The notes: a model not told the origin generated them from the letters alone. A stretch of 64,000 nucleotides of DNA from Azoarcus sp. DD4 (GCF_006496635.1 NZ_CP022958.1:5270001-5334000), one strand, 5' to 3'; counted from the stretch's first letter, positions 50,267-59,571 are shown. Numbers and translations: made by a program.

Positions 50267-51526
50267 TTACTCGCGCACCTTGTCTATCACCAGCGCCACG
50301 CCGTTGGCGCCCGGCGCCAGGCCGTCGACGCGGCCTTCCAGGTCGCCCGCGCGGGCGTTCACCTCGCCGCTCTTCGATACCCGCGCCGCCAGCGTCACCT
50401 GGGACGGCAGCGGACCGTCGCCGCCCATGCGCGGCACACCGTCGAAGCTGAATTCGCGCGGCAGCTCGCTACCCTTGAAACGCAGTGCGGCCAGCGGCGG
50501 ACCGCCGGCGCCGCCGCGCACGAAGACGAACACGGTGTCGTCGGCGCCCAGGCGTTCGCGCAGCGCGGGCGCGAGTTCGAGCCGACCGCTCAGCGTCAGG
50601 CCACCGTCGGCCGCTGCGACCGCCTGTGACATCGGCGGGGCCGCCGGGGCTTCGGCCAGCGGCGGCAGACCGCCCTTGGCACGCGCCTCGTTGATGCCGG
50701 CGCGCAGTGCGCTCGCCGCTTCTTCCTGCGGCGGAATGCGAACGAGGATGCGCTCCCATTGCGCCGACGCGGCGGCGTAGTCCTTGCGCTCGAAGGCGGC
50801 GCTGCCGGCCAGCAGCAGACCCTTCACATGTTCGGGATCAACCGCCAGCACCTTGGCGACGATGAGCTCGGCCGGACCGGACACGCTGCCGTGCTGGGCA
50901 GCGACCGCGTCGGCCCAGTCGGCGAGGATGTCGGCGTCGTCGGGGCGCAGTGCGGAAAGTCGCTCGTAAGCGGCCGCGGCCTTGGGGAAATCCTCCAGCA
51001 CCAGGTAGGACCGCGCCAGCATCATCCAGCCTTCGGCATTGTCCGGTTCCTTCTCCAGGCGGTCGGCGAGCCCGCCGACCATCTCGGCCACCTGTTCGCG
51101 GCTGAAGCCCTGCTGGCCGGCCACCTTCTGCGGATCCAGCCCGTCAGGATTGCCGAGCACCAGGTAGATGCCGAGCGCCAGCAGCGGTACCGAGACCGCG
51201 ACCGCCACCGCCCAGCTGCGCGCCGGGTGCGCTTCGACGCGCTCGCTGGCCGCCTCGCCCTCGTCCAACGCGCGTCGCTCGAGCTCGTCGCGGCTGCGCG
51301 CATAGGTGTCGGCATCGATACGGCCGGCAGCATGGTCGGCGTCGAGATCGGCGAGCTGCTCGCGCAGCACCGTCAGCGCGGTCGCCGCCTGACCGGCATC
51401 GGCGCTCACGTCGATGGCGCGGCGGCGGCGCTGCAGGCCGGCGCCGAACAGGGGCGGCAGCACCAGCAGCAGGGCGGCGGCGACCAATAGCCCGGCCAGC
51501 ACCACGAAAGGCAGATAGACACTCAC
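50267..51526 (-). CDS. ccmI: cytochrome c maturation protein CcmI
   Basis: A 419-residue inner-membrane protein with two helices (near residues 5-27 and 100-120), a cytoplasmic coiled region between them (LREQLADLDADHAAGRID), then periplasmic TPR repeats (EGWMMLARSYLVLEDFPKAAAAYE) and a C-terminal beta domain. CcmI chaperones apocytochrome c to the CcmFH lyase. The start is a GTG at 51526, overlapping the ccmH stop by four bases. It is the last ccm gene here. Confidence 0.92.
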   Translation of the reverse strand: MSVYLPFVVLAGLLVAAALLLVLPPLFGAGLQRRRRAIDVSADAGQAATALTVLREQLADLDADHAAGRIDADTYARSRDELERRALDEGEAASERVEAHPARSWAVAVAVSVPLLALGIYLVLGNPDGLDPQKVAGQQGFSREQVAEMVGGLADRLEKEPDNAEGWMMLARSYLVLEDFPKAAAAYERLSALRPDDADILADWADAVAAQHGSVSGPAELIVAKVLAVDPEHVKGLLLAGSAAFERKDYAAASAQWERILVRIPPQEEAASALRAGINEARAKGGLPPLAEAPAAPPMSQAVAAADGGLTLSGRLELAPALRERLGADDTVFVFVRGGAGGPPLAALRFKGSELPREFSFDGVPRMGGDGPLPSQVTLAARVSKSGEVNARAGDLEGRVDGLAPGANGVALVIDKVRE

Positions 51527-52059
51527 GAACGGTTTTCCTCGGATGATGACGGTGCGCCGCCTTCGAGCAGCGCGCGGGCACGGGCGTGCTCCGCCTCGGA
51601 CAAGGTGGTGACGGCTTCGGCGGCACGGCGGCGCAGGCGGAAGGCGAGCCAGCCGGCGCCGGCGACCAGCAGCAGCAGCGGCCCCAGCCACAGCACCAGG
51701 GTGGTGAGCTTGAAGGGTGGCTCGTAGAGCACGAAATCGCCGTAGCGGGCGACGAGGTAATCGACAATCTGGTTCTCGTCGCGGCCGGCGACGAACTGCT
51801 CGCGCACCTGGTTGCGCAGGTCCACCGCCAGCGGCGCGTGCGATTCGGCGATCGACTGGTTCTGGCACACCAGACAGCGCAGCTTGTGCGACAGCTCCAG
51901 CACGCGCGCTTCCAGCACCGGGTCTTCGACCACCGGACGGGCGGCGGGCGCCTCGGCCTCGGCCTGCGCCGGCACGCCGCCGGCAACGCCGAGAACGGTG
52001 GCGCAGATCGTCAGCGCGCGGCGGGCGCGCAGCGGCAACACCAGGAAATCAGCCGGCAC
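51523..52059 (-). CDS. ccmH: cytochrome c maturation thioredox protein CcmH
   Basis: A 178-residue CcmH/CycL protein. Signal-like N-terminus, the redox motif LRCLVCQNQSIAES (CxxC), GRDENQIVDYLVARYGDFVLY, and a C-terminal membrane helix (WLGPLLLLVAGAGWLAF). It reduces the disulfide in the apocytochrome heme motif. The start is a GTG at 52059 overlapping the ccmG end by 11 bases; a GTG a few codons later is also possible. Confidence 0.93.
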   Translation of the reverse strand: MPADFLVLPLRARRALTICATVLGVAGGVPAQAEAEAPAARPVVEDPVLEARVLELSHKLRCLVCQNQSIAESHAPLAVDLRNQVREQFVAGRDENQIVDYLVARYGDFVLYEPPFKLTTLVLWLGPLLLLVAGAGWLAFRLRRRAAEAVTTLSEAEHARARALLEGGAPSSSEENRS

Positions 52060-52642
52060 GCTTCAGCTCCTCGATGCGCGGCGCGAAGATCTTCTCCACG
52101 CTTTCCGGGGTGATCGGACCGATGTGCTTGTAGCGGATGTTGCCGCGCTGATCGATCAGGAAGGTCTCGGGCACGCCATAGACGCCGAAGTCGATGCCGA
52201 CGCGCCCGTCGATGTCGAGCACCGACAGGGTGTAGGGATCGCCGTGGGCCGCGAGCCAGCCGCGCGCGCGCTCGATCGCCATGCCGGTCTCGGTGTCGAG
52301 CGGCATGTCGCGCGCATCGATCTCGCCGTCGCCGCGCACCTCCTTGTAGTTGAGGCCGACGATGGGGGCGATGTTGCGTTTGGCGAGATCGACCAGCACC
52401 GGGTGCTCCTGGCGACAGGCTACGCACCACGACGCCCACACATTGAGCAGCCACACCTGGCCGCGCATCTCCTCCAGTGCGAAGCTCTGCGCCGGCTGGT
52501 CGAGGCGGGCAAGGCGGAAGGCAGGCGCCGGCTTGTCGAGCAGCGGCGACGGCACTTCACGCGGATTGAGGGTGAGGCCGAAGGCGAGGAAGCCGGCCAG
52601 TACCAGGAACAGGATCAGGGGAACGAGGAACTTCGCTTTCAT
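52049..52642 (-). CDS. ccmG: periplasmic thiol-disulfide reductase CcmG (DsbE)
   Basis: A 197-residue membrane-anchored thioredoxin: N-terminal helix (about 5-25), active site NVWASWCVACRQEHP (WCVAC), and the CcmG/DsbE signature YGVPETFLID with cis-Pro. It keeps apocytochrome or CcmH thiols reduced in the periplasm. It sits 22 bases after ccmF and overlaps ccmH, in the usual order. Confidence 0.95.
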   Translation of the reverse strand: MKAKFLVPLILFLVLAGFLAFGLTLNPREVPSPLLDKPAPAFRLARLDQPAQSFALEEMRGQVWLLNVWASWCVACRQEHPVLVDLAKRNIAPIVGLNYKEVRGDGEIDARDMPLDTETGMAIERARGWLAAHGDPYTLSVLDIDGRVGIDFGVYGVPETFLIDQRGNIRYKHIGPITPESVEKIFAPRIEELKRAG

Positions 52643-52664
52643 CGGGATTCCAGCAGGGGGTTCT

Positions 52665-54638
52665 TCAAGCCGGCTGACCGGCAGCGGCCGCTGCGGCGTG
52701 GCGTTCGGCCAGCTTGCGGTAGCGGCGGTCGGCCGCGGCGCAGATGCCGCCCAGCACCATCAGCACGCAGCCCGCCCAGATCCAGCTGATGAAAGGCTTG
52801 TAATGCAGGCTGACGATCCAGCTGCCATCCTTCAGCTGCTCGCCGAGCGAGACGTAGATGTCGCGGAACAGGCCGACGTCTAGCGCGGCCTCGGTCATCG
52901 GCATCTGCTGGGCGAGGTAGAGCCGCTTCTCCGGCTCCAGCGTGGACAGCGGCACGCCGCCGCGCGACAGCTCAATGGTGGCGCGAGAGGCATCGTAATT
53001 GGGGCCGGGCGCATCCTGCACGCCGCGGAAGGCCAGCGTGTAGCCGACGAATTCGGCCTTCTCGCCCGCCTTCATCTTGAGGTCGAGATTCTGCTCGAGG
53101 CTGCCGACCAGGGTGACGCCAATGATGAACACGCCAACGCCGAGGTGGGCCAGCCACATCCCCCACCAGGCCGTCGGGATGGTCGCCAGGCGCGAGGTCA
53201 TCGCCGCCCCGGCCCGCTCCCTGAGGCGCGCCGCCAACAGCTGCAGGCTGGCGAGCACCACCCAGGCGGCCAGCGCCAGGCCCAGCACGGTCCGCCAGGT
53301 AACATGGCCGAGCGCGAAGGCGCTGCCCAGCCCGATCGCCGCGCTGGCGACGAAAGCCGGCGCCACCTTGCGCACCGCCGCGCCGAGGTCGTCGTTCTTC
53401 CAGCGCAGGAAGGGGCCGAACATCATCAGCACCACCACCGGTGTCATCAGCGGTACGAACACCGCCTCGAAGTACGGCGGGCCGACCGAGATCTTGCCGA
53501 GACCGAGCGCGTCGAGGAAGAGCGGATAGAGCGTGCCGAGCAGCACCGAGGCGGACACCACCGAGAGCAGCACGTTGTTGCCGAGCAGCGAGGTGTCGCG
53601 CGACACCAGGCCGAAGCGGCCACCGCCCGCCAGCTTGGGCGCGCGCCAGGCATAGAGCAGCAGCGACACGCCGATCACGGTGACGAGGAAGGCGAGCACG
53701 AAGAGGCCGCGGCGCGGATCGGTGGCGAAGGCATGCACGCTGGTGAGCACGCCGGAGCGGACCAGGAAGGTGCCCAGCAGCGACAGCGAGAAGGCGCCGA
53801 TCGCCAGCAGCACCGTCCAGCTGCGGAAGGCGCCGCGCTTTTCGGTGACCGCGAGCGAGTGGATCAGCGCAGTGCCGAGCAGCCAGGGCATGAAGGAGGC
53901 GTTTTCCACCGGATCCCAGAACCACCAGCCGCCCCAGCCGAGCTCGTAATAGGCCCAGCCCGAACCCACGGCGATGCCGGCGGTGAGGAAGACCCACGCC
54001 ACCGTGGTCCACGGCCGCGACCAGCGCGCCCAGGCGGCATCGAGCCGGCCGGTAAGCAGCGCGGCGATGGCGAAGGCGAAGGCCACCGAGAAGCCGACAT
54101 AGCCCATGTAGAGCAACGGCGGGTGGATGATCATGCCCGGATCCTGCAGCAGCGGATTGAGGTCGCGGCCTTCCGGCGCGCCCGGCAGCAGGCGTTCGAA
54201 CGGGTTGGAAGTAATCAGCGTGAACGCGAGAAAGCCGACGCTGATGCAGCCCAGCACGCCGAGCACGCGGGCGACGAAGGCTTCCGGCAGATGGCGCGAG
54301 AACACGGTGACCGCCACCGTCCACAAAGCGAGTGTCAGCCCCCACAGCAGCAGCGAACCCTCATGGCTGCCCCACACCGCGGTGATGCGGTAGGCGAGCG
54401 GCGTCGCCGAATTGGAATGCATCGCCACGTACTGGACGGAGAAGTCGTTGACCACGAAGGCCCAGGTCAGCAGGGCGAACGACAGGGCGACGAAGAAGAA
54501 CTGGCCCTGCGCCGCCGGCCGCGCCACCGCCATCAGCGCCAGCCGGTTGCGGTGGGCGCCGACCAGCGGCACCACCGCCTGGACCAGAGCCAGCACCAGG
54601 GCCAGCACCAGGGAAAAGTGACCGAGTTCGGGAATCAT
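52665..54638 (-). CDS. ccmF: heme lyase component CcmF
   Basis: A 657-residue polytopic membrane protein with many hydrophobic helices. The heme-handling WWD motif is present as WGGWWFWDPVENASFMPW near residue 235, with GSHEGSLLLW near 90 and LFLVRSGVLTSVHAFA-like sequence near 300. CcmF with CcmH and CcmI ligates heme from CcmE to apocytochrome c. Its start overlaps the ccmE stop by four bases. Confidence 0.96.
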   Translation of the reverse strand: MIPELGHFSLVLALVLALVQAVVPLVGAHRNRLALMAVARPAAQGQFFFVALSFALLTWAFVVNDFSVQYVAMHSNSATPLAYRITAVWGSHEGSLLLWGLTLALWTVAVTVFSRHLPEAFVARVLGVLGCISVGFLAFTLITSNPFERLLPGAPEGRDLNPLLQDPGMIIHPPLLYMGYVGFSVAFAFAIAALLTGRLDAAWARWSRPWTTVAWVFLTAGIAVGSGWAYYELGWGGWWFWDPVENASFMPWLLGTALIHSLAVTEKRGAFRSWTVLLAIGAFSLSLLGTFLVRSGVLTSVHAFATDPRRGLFVLAFLVTVIGVSLLLYAWRAPKLAGGGRFGLVSRDTSLLGNNVLLSVVSASVLLGTLYPLFLDALGLGKISVGPPYFEAVFVPLMTPVVVLMMFGPFLRWKNDDLGAAVRKVAPAFVASAAIGLGSAFALGHVTWRTVLGLALAAWVVLASLQLLAARLRERAGAAMTSRLATIPTAWWGMWLAHLGVGVFIIGVTLVGSLEQNLDLKMKAGEKAEFVGYTLAFRGVQDAPGPNYDASRATIELSRGGVPLSTLEPEKRLYLAQQMPMTEAALDVGLFRDIYVSLGEQLKDGSWIVSLHYKPFISWIWAGCVLMVLGGICAAADRRYRKLAERHAAAAAAGQPA

Positions 54639-55081
54639 TGCTGCACCGTCTGCGCTGCCTTGTGGGCCTGTTCGAGCGCGTGCGCAGCCTCGGGCGGCAT
54701 GTAGTTCTCGTCGTGCTTGGCCAGCACCTCGGTGGCGCGGAACTGACCGTCGGCGCCGAGCGTGCCCTGCACCACCGCGCCCTTGCCCTCCTTGAAGAGG
54801 TCGGGCAGCGAACCCTTGTAGCTCACCGGAATGACCTTGGCGGTGTCGGTGATGACGAAGCGCACCGTGACACCGTCGGCGTCGCGCTGGATGGAGCCGC
54901 CCTCCACCATGCCGCCGACGCGGAAGGTCTTGCCCACCGGCGCCTTGCCTTCGGCAACCTCGGTCGGGGTGTGGAAGAACACCAGGTTCTGCTGGAAGGC
55001 GGACAGCACCAGGGCCGCCGCCGCGGCCAGCAGGGCCACGCCGCCGCCGACCAGCATCAGACGTTTGCTACGGGGTTTCAT
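54635..55081 (-). CDS. ccmE: heme chaperone CcmE
   Basis: A 148-residue protein with one N-terminal membrane helix (about 8-28) and a periplasmic OB-fold domain. The covalent heme-binding His is H123 in VLAKHDENYMPPE, a diagnostic motif. It carries heme from CcmC to CcmF. Start at 55081 overlaps the ccmD stop; upstream open sequence belongs to ccmD in another frame. Confidence 0.96.
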   Translation of the reverse strand: MKPRSKRLMLVGGGVALLAAAAALVLSAFQQNLVFFHTPTEVAEGKAPVGKTFRVGGMVEGGSIQRDADGVTVRFVITDTAKVIPVSYKGSLPDLFKEGKGAVVQGTLGADGQFRATEVLAKHDENYMPPEAAHALEQAHKAAQTVQQ

Positions 55082-55299
55082 CGTTCCATCTCCATCGCGG
55101 CCGGAATGCGGCCGCCTGCTTCCTTGTCCTTGCCGACCGCGCGCCGCCAGCGCAGCAGTCGCTTGAGGGTGTCCTTCCGACGCTGTGCGAGCAGCACGAG
55201 TTCCAGCGCCACCAGCGCGAAGGTCACCGCGTAGCTCCACCACACGTAGCCGCCCTTGCCGCCCATTTCCCAGAACGCCGCCCACGACTCCCACTGCAT
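55078..55299 (-). CDS. ccmD: small membrane protein CcmD
   Basis: A 73-residue protein beginning WESWAAFWEMGGKGGYVWWSY-type sequence (FxxMGGxxxYVWxSY is the CcmD signature), with one membrane helix (about 20-40) and a basic cytoplasmic tail. It is longer at the C-terminus than many CcmD proteins. CcmD is needed to release heme-loaded CcmE from the CcmABC complex. The ATG overlaps the ccmC stop by one base (TGATG), and the stop overlaps the ccmE ATG. Confidence 0.9.
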   Translation of the reverse strand: MQWESWAAFWEMGGKGGYVWWSYAVTFALVALELVLLAQRRKDTLKRLLRWRRAVGKDKEAGGRIPAAMEMER

Positions 55300-56075
55300 C
55301 ACGCCCGCCCTCCTTCCGTGCCGGCTTCGCGCGCCAGCACCGTGCCCACCCATTCGGTGTGGCGCTCGCGCTCCAGGATCATCGGCCGCACCCGCCACAG
55401 CACCACCGCCAGGGTGTAGGCCCACGAGGCGAAGGCCATTACCAGCATGCCCGCGAGCATGGTGGAGGCCATGGTCGGCGCCTTGGTGAGACTGACCGAA
55501 GCGCCCTGGTGCAGGGTGTTCCACCACTTCACCGAGAAATAGATGACCGGCACGTTCACCGCGCCGACGATGGCGATCAGCGCACCGGCACGGTCGGCGC
55601 GGCGCGGATCCTCGATCGCGCGGGTGAGCGCGATGAAACCGAAGTAGAGGAAGAGCAGCAGCAGCTGCGAGGTCAGGCGCGCATCCCACACCCAGTAGGC
55701 GCCCCAGGTCGGCTTGCCCCAGAGTGCGCCGGTCCACAACGCCACGAAACAGAACATCGCCCCGGTGGGCGCCAGTGCCTGGCTCATGATGAAGGACAAC
55801 CGGGTGTTCATCACCAGCCCGACCGCCGACCAGAAAGCCATCACCAGGTAGATGAACATCGACATCCAGGCCGCCGGCACGTGGATGAAGATCACCCGGT
55901 AGACCTCGCCCTGCACCGCGTCGGTGGGCGCGACGAAGAAGGCCAGCCACAGCCCGGCCACGGTGAGCAGCACCGCGGCGGCGGCAAACCACGGTGCGAG
56001 GCGGCCGGCAAGCGGATAGAAGACCTGGGGTGCGGCAAATCGGAACAGGCTGGAACCGCGTTCGGGAGTGCTCAT
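55299..56075 (-). CDS. ccmC: heme exporter/handling protein CcmC
   Basis: A 258-residue six-helix membrane protein with the WWD heme motif GKPTWGAYWVWDARLTSQL near residue 125 and IFIHVPAAWMSMFIY near 65. CcmC loads heme onto CcmE. The ATG at 56075 begins the family-typical region; the open frame extends upstream without similarity. It is followed by ccmD with a one-base overlap and preceded by ccmB after 88 bases. Confidence 0.95.
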   Translation of the reverse strand: MSTPERGSSLFRFAAPQVFYPLAGRLAPWFAAAAVLLTVAGLWLAFFVAPTDAVQGEVYRVIFIHVPAAWMSMFIYLVMAFWSAVGLVMNTRLSFIMSQALAPTGAMFCFVALWTGALWGKPTWGAYWVWDARLTSQLLLLFLYFGFIALTRAIEDPRRADRAGALIAIVGAVNVPVIYFSVKWWNTLHQGASVSLTKAPTMASTMLAGMLVMAFASWAYTLAVVLWRVRPMILERERHTEWVGTVLAREAGTEGGRA

Positions 56076-56163
56076 GGGTGTCGCTTCGCTAGGCGGCGCC
56101 GGTTCGCCGCTGTGTCGCCGGAGTGGTCCGTGCGCGCCGCGCGGGCCGGGTAAAGGTTGATCG

Positions 56164-56832
56164 TCATTCGCTCGAAATCCGCAGCGCCGCGGCGCAGGCC
56201 AGCGGCGCCAGCGCCAAAGCCCCGGCCAGGCCGCCGCCGAGCAACAGCAAGTGGGCGGCGGCGCCGGTGCCGGACAGCTCCGCCTCGACCGCGCCGGCAC
56301 CGAAGATCAGCACCGGCACGAACAATGGCAGCACCAGCAGTGCAAGCAGCATGCCACCGCCGCGCAGGCCCAGCGTCAGCGCCGCCCCGACCGCGCCGAG
56401 CAGGGCGAGGATGGGCGTGCCGAGCGCCAAACTTAAGACAAGCACCGGCAGCGCGCCTTGTTCGAGGTCAAGCAGCAGCGCCAGGCCCGGGGCCACCACC
56501 ATCACCGGCAGCCCGGTGCTGAGCCAGAAGGCCAGCACCTTGGCGGTCACCCACAGCACGGCAGGCTCACTAGACAGGAGAAGTTGCTCCAGGGTTCCGT
56601 CGACATGGTCCTGGGCGAACAGGCGGTGCAGCGACAGCAGGCAGGCAAGCAGCGCGGCGACCCACAGCACGCCGGGCGCGATCGCGCGCAGCAGATTGGG
56701 CTCGGCACCGACACCGAAGGGGAAGAGACAGACCACGATGACGAAGAAGGCCAGCGTCACCAGCACGTCGGCGCGGCCGCGCCAGGCCAGCAGCAGGTCG
56801 CGCCGCAACACCGCGAGAAAGGCGCTCAGCAT
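56164..56832 (-). CDS. ccmB: CcmB, membrane subunit of heme-maturation ABC transporter
   Basis: A 222-residue polytopic protein with about six helices. Family-typical sequence includes FAQDHVDGTLEQLLLS near residue 70 and LALGTPILALLGAVGAALTLGLR near 135. With CcmA and CcmC it forms the ABC complex that frees heme-CcmE using ATP. It overlaps the ccmA end by seven bases. Confidence 0.94.
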   Translation of the reverse strand: MLSAFLAVLRRDLLLAWRGRADVLVTLAFFVIVVCLFPFGVGAEPNLLRAIAPGVLWVAALLACLLSLHRLFAQDHVDGTLEQLLLSSEPAVLWVTAKVLAFWLSTGLPVMVVAPGLALLLDLEQGALPVLVLSLALGTPILALLGAVGAALTLGLRGGGMLLALLVLPLFVPVLIFGAGAVEAELSGTGAAAHLLLLGGGLAGALALAPLACAAALRISSE

Positions 56833-57452
56833 GCCCAGGCTCCGACGTCGAGCACCCGCGGCGCACGTGCAAAGGGCGCATCCTGGTGGGTGGTGAGCAT
56901 CACCATGCCGCCGGCAGCGCAGTGGTCGGACAGCGTGGTCGCCAATTCGGCCACCGCCGCCACGTCGAGCGCAGTGAAAGGCTCGTCGAGTATCCACAGG
57001 GGCCGGCGCGAGCCGAGGAACAGGCGGGCAAGGCCAACGCGGCGGCGCTGGCCCTGCGACAGCACCCGCGCCGGCAGGTCGAGCTGGTCGGCCAGGCCAA
57101 TGCGCACCAGCGCCTGCATGCAGCGCTCCTCGTCGGCGTCGTCACCGGCGGCGGCACAGGCGAAGCGCAGGTTTTCCAGCGGCGTGAGCAAGTCGTTGAG
57201 AGCGGCGGCGTGGCCGAGATAGAGCAGCGCGCGGTGGAAGGCGTCGCGTTCGCGCGCGATCGACCGCCCCTGCCAGCGCACCTCGCCGGCTTCCGGCAGG
57301 GCCAGGCCGGTGAGCAGACGCAGCAGGCTGGTCTTGCCGACGCCATTGGGTCCGGCGACGCGCAGCAGCTCGCCCGCCTCCAGACGGAGGGCGAGGCCGC
57401 GGAACAGCAGGCGGTCGCCCTTCAGGCAGGCGAGATCTTCGGCTTCGAGCAT
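56826..57452 (-). CDS. ccmA: CcmA, ATPase of heme-maturation ABC transporter
   Basis: A 208-residue ABC ATPase: Walker A GPNGVGKTS near residue 34, signature LSQGQRRRV near 130, and Walker B LWILDEPF near 150. It is the first gene of the leftward ccmABCDEFGHI operon. The ATG at 57452 gives the usual CcmA start; a GTG 18 bases upstream is an alternative and neither has a clear ribosome site. Confidence 0.94.
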   Translation of the reverse strand: MLEAEDLACLKGDRLLFRGLALRLEAGELLRVAGPNGVGKTSLLRLLTGLALPEAGEVRWQGRSIARERDAFHRALLYLGHAAALNDLLTPLENLRFACAAAGDDADEERCMQALVRIGLADQLDLPARVLSQGQRRRVGLARLFLGSRRPLWILDEPFTALDVAAVAELATTLSDHCAAGGMVMLTTHQDAPFARAPRVLDVGAWAC

Positions 57453-57613
57453 GGGGACGGATTGAACCACAGGGCGGCAGCGGCGGGAATGGATTTTGCC
57501 CTGCCGACGTCAGCCGCAGTGCCGGATTGTCGGCTTTGCAACAGCGCTATCGATGCGCGCCGATGGTGCGCAGCAACATCGGCCGCACGCCGGCAAGGCC
57601 CGTTTCTCGCAAT

Positions 57614-57636
57614 AAACCATGTTCACAGAATGGTTT
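57614..57636. promoter_or_regulatory. inverted repeat in ccmA-aer intergenic region
   Basis: Perfect 7-bp arms AAACCAT (57614-57620) and ATGGTTT (57630-57636) surround a 9-base centre. The whole intergenic stretch 57453-57936 holds no gene I can support. The site is one of two symmetric elements lying between the divergent ccm operon and the Aer-like gene; it could bind a dimeric regulator of either. Confidence 0.35.
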
Positions 57637-57742
57637 TATGCAGGCACACTGCGCGCCGCTGCAATGGGGCGCCGACCAGCGCATCGGCATACGCGGCGAG
57701 CGTCGCCACGTCGAAGAACCGCACGGGCAGGCATTTCCGACG

Positions 57743-57760
57743 TATTACCTAGGTAATACA
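57743..57760. promoter_or_regulatory. perfect 18-bp palindrome upstream of Aer-like gene
   Basis: GTATTACCTAGGTAATAC is fully self-complementary and much more AT-rich than its surroundings, as expected of an operator for a dimeric DNA-binding protein. It lies about 180 bases before the Aer-like ATG. A smaller inverted repeat (CCTTTT-ggcg-AAAAGG, 57789-57804) follows downstream. The cognate regulator is unknown. Confidence 0.5.
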
Positions 57761-57936
57761 AGTTGCCACTACGGAGTCACTCAGAAAGCCTTTTGGCGAA
57801 AAGGATTGATGGCCATTGGGCGATCGTCGTCACCACTTTCGTCGTGGGCATGGAAAGTGCTGCGTACGGATTGCATACCCACCTTAATCAGCGCCCGGGC
57901 TGCACCGCAGACCGCCTGGCTTCCGGGGAGAACAGC

Positions 57937-59571
57937 ATGCGTGCAAGCAGGTACAACACCGAGATCGAAACCGTCATCCCGGACGGCGAGTTCATCTACT
58001 CCCGCACCGACCTCAAAGGCCTGATCGAGGAAGCCAACGAGGCTTTCGCAGAAATCAGCGCCTATACCCGCGAGGAAATGATAGGCAAACCGCACGGCAT
58101 GGTGCGCCACCCCGACATGCCGGCCGAGGCCTTCGCCGACATGTGGGCCGACCTCAAGGCCGGGCGGCCGTGGCGCGGCCTGGTGAAGAACCGGCGCAAG
58201 GACGGTGGCTACTACTGGGTGGTCGCCAATGCCTCGCCGGTGCGCGAGAACGGGCGTATCGTCGGCTACCAGTCGGTGCGCGCCCGTCCCACCCGCGACG
58301 AGATCGCTGCGGCCGAAGCCGCCTACAAGCGCATCCGCGACGGCGACCGCTCGATCAAGGTCTATCACGGCCGCGTCGTGCAGCGCCGGCCGGAATGGCT
58401 CAACGGTCTGATGTCGCTGCCGGCGCAACTCGCCTTCGTCGGCGTCGCCGCGCTGTTACCAGCGCTGCTGATGCTGGTCGGCACGATCGCCGACATCGCC
58501 CTGCCCGCCGCCCTGACGCTGGCTGTTGCCGCCCTGTCCGGCCTCTACGCCCTCTACTTTCTCGTCTTCTTCGCTCCCCACGTGAACCGCGACCTCGCGG
58601 CGACCGCGGCCTGGCTGGAGGCCATCCTCACCACCGGCGACCTGCGCCATCGCTTCGATCTCGGCCGCCGCGACGTCATCGGCGCGGTGGCGCGTCGCGC
58701 CGACAAGGTCGTGTCCTCGGTACAGGCCACGCTGCAGGGGATGAGCGAGGTGTCGGTGCAGGTGGAGCGCGCCGCCGGCAAGGTCGGCAGCAGCGTTCAC
58801 GACGTGCGCGTGTCGGCCCAGACGCAGAGCGAGGCGGCCAGCTCGGCCGCGGCCTCGATCGAGGAAGTGAGCGTGTCGATCAGCGAGGTTGCAGCGCATG
58901 CGCTATCGACCCGTAGCGTGGCCGAGGAGACCAGCCGGGTGTCGGACGATGGCGCCCGCATCACCCGCGACGCCAGCCGCAACATCCAGTCGCTCGCCGA
59001 CCGCGTGCGCACCTCGGCCGAGCAGCTCGAAACCCTGGGCAAGCGCTCTGACGAGATCGGCCGCATCACCGGGGTGATCCGCGAGATCGCCGATCAGACC
59101 AACCTGCTCGCGCTCAACGCCGCGATCGAAGCCGCCCGCGCCGGCGAACAGGGCCGCGGCTTCGCGGTGGTGGCCGACGAAGTGCGCAAGCTGGCCGAGC
59201 GCACCGGCGAGGCCACCCGCGAGATCGGCACGATGATAGACACCATCCGCGACGAGACGCGTCAGGCGGTCGATACCATGCGGGCCGGTGCCACCCAGGT
59301 CGGCGAGGGCGTGGAGCGCGTCGGTGCCGCCGAAGCCTCGCTCAACCGCATCAACGCCGAAATGGTGAACACGATGCAGCGGGTGTCTGAAATCTCCCAC
59401 GCCTCCGGCGAGCAGCAGGGCGCCATGCAGGATCTGGCCCGCCACATCGAACAGGTGGCGTCGATGACCGAACAGAACGTAGCGGTCGTGTCCGACACCG
59501 AGGACATGGTGCGCCACCTCGATACCGTGGTGGACCGCATGCGCAAGGCCATGGGCCAGTACGCCGTGTAG
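57937..59571 (+). CDS. aer: Aer-like PAS-domain methyl-accepting energy-taxis receptor
   Basis: A 544-residue receptor. An N-terminal Aer-type PAS domain (about 10-120) has YSRTDLKGLIEEANEAFAEIS, GKPHGMVRHPDMP and WRGLVKNRRKDGGYYWV, expected to bind FAD. A hydrophobic hairpin (about 160-215) anchors it, followed by a HAMP-like linker and the MCP signalling hairpin (IREIADQTNLLALNAAIEA near 385). It would report redox state to CheA/CheW for aerotaxis. The ATG at 57937 has GGGGAG 6 bases upstream; the open frame extends further up without PAS similarity. It neighbours ccm and nap genes for respiration. Confidence 0.88.
   Translation: MRASRYNTEIETVIPDGEFIYSRTDLKGLIEEANEAFAEISAYTREEMIGKPHGMVRHPDMPAEAFADMWADLKAGRPWRGLVKNRRKDGGYYWVVANASPVRENGRIVGYQSVRARPTRDEIAAAEAAYKRIRDGDRSIKVYHGRVVQRRPEWLNGLMSLPAQLAFVGVAALLPALLMLVGTIADIALPAALTLAVAALSGLYALYFLVFFAPHVNRDLAATAAWLEAILTTGDLRHRFDLGRRDVIGAVARRADKVVSSVQATLQGMSEVSVQVERAAGKVGSSVHDVRVSAQTQSEAASSAAASIEEVSVSISEVAAHALSTRSVAEETSRVSDDGARITRDASRNIQSLADRVRTSAEQLETLGKRSDEIGRITGVIREIADQTNLLALNAAIEAARAGEQGRGFAVVADEVRKLAERTGEATREIGTMIDTIRDETRQAVDTMRAGATQVGEGVERVGAAEASLNRINAEMVNTMQRVSEISHASGEQQGAMQDLARHIEQVASMTEQNVAVVSDTEDMVRHLDTVVDRMRKAMGQYAV

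Noticed and set aside
57527..58024. 165-codon frame upstream of and overlapping the Aer-like gene
   Set aside because: No recognisable features, overlaps the PAS-coding region in another frame, and lacks a ribosome site.
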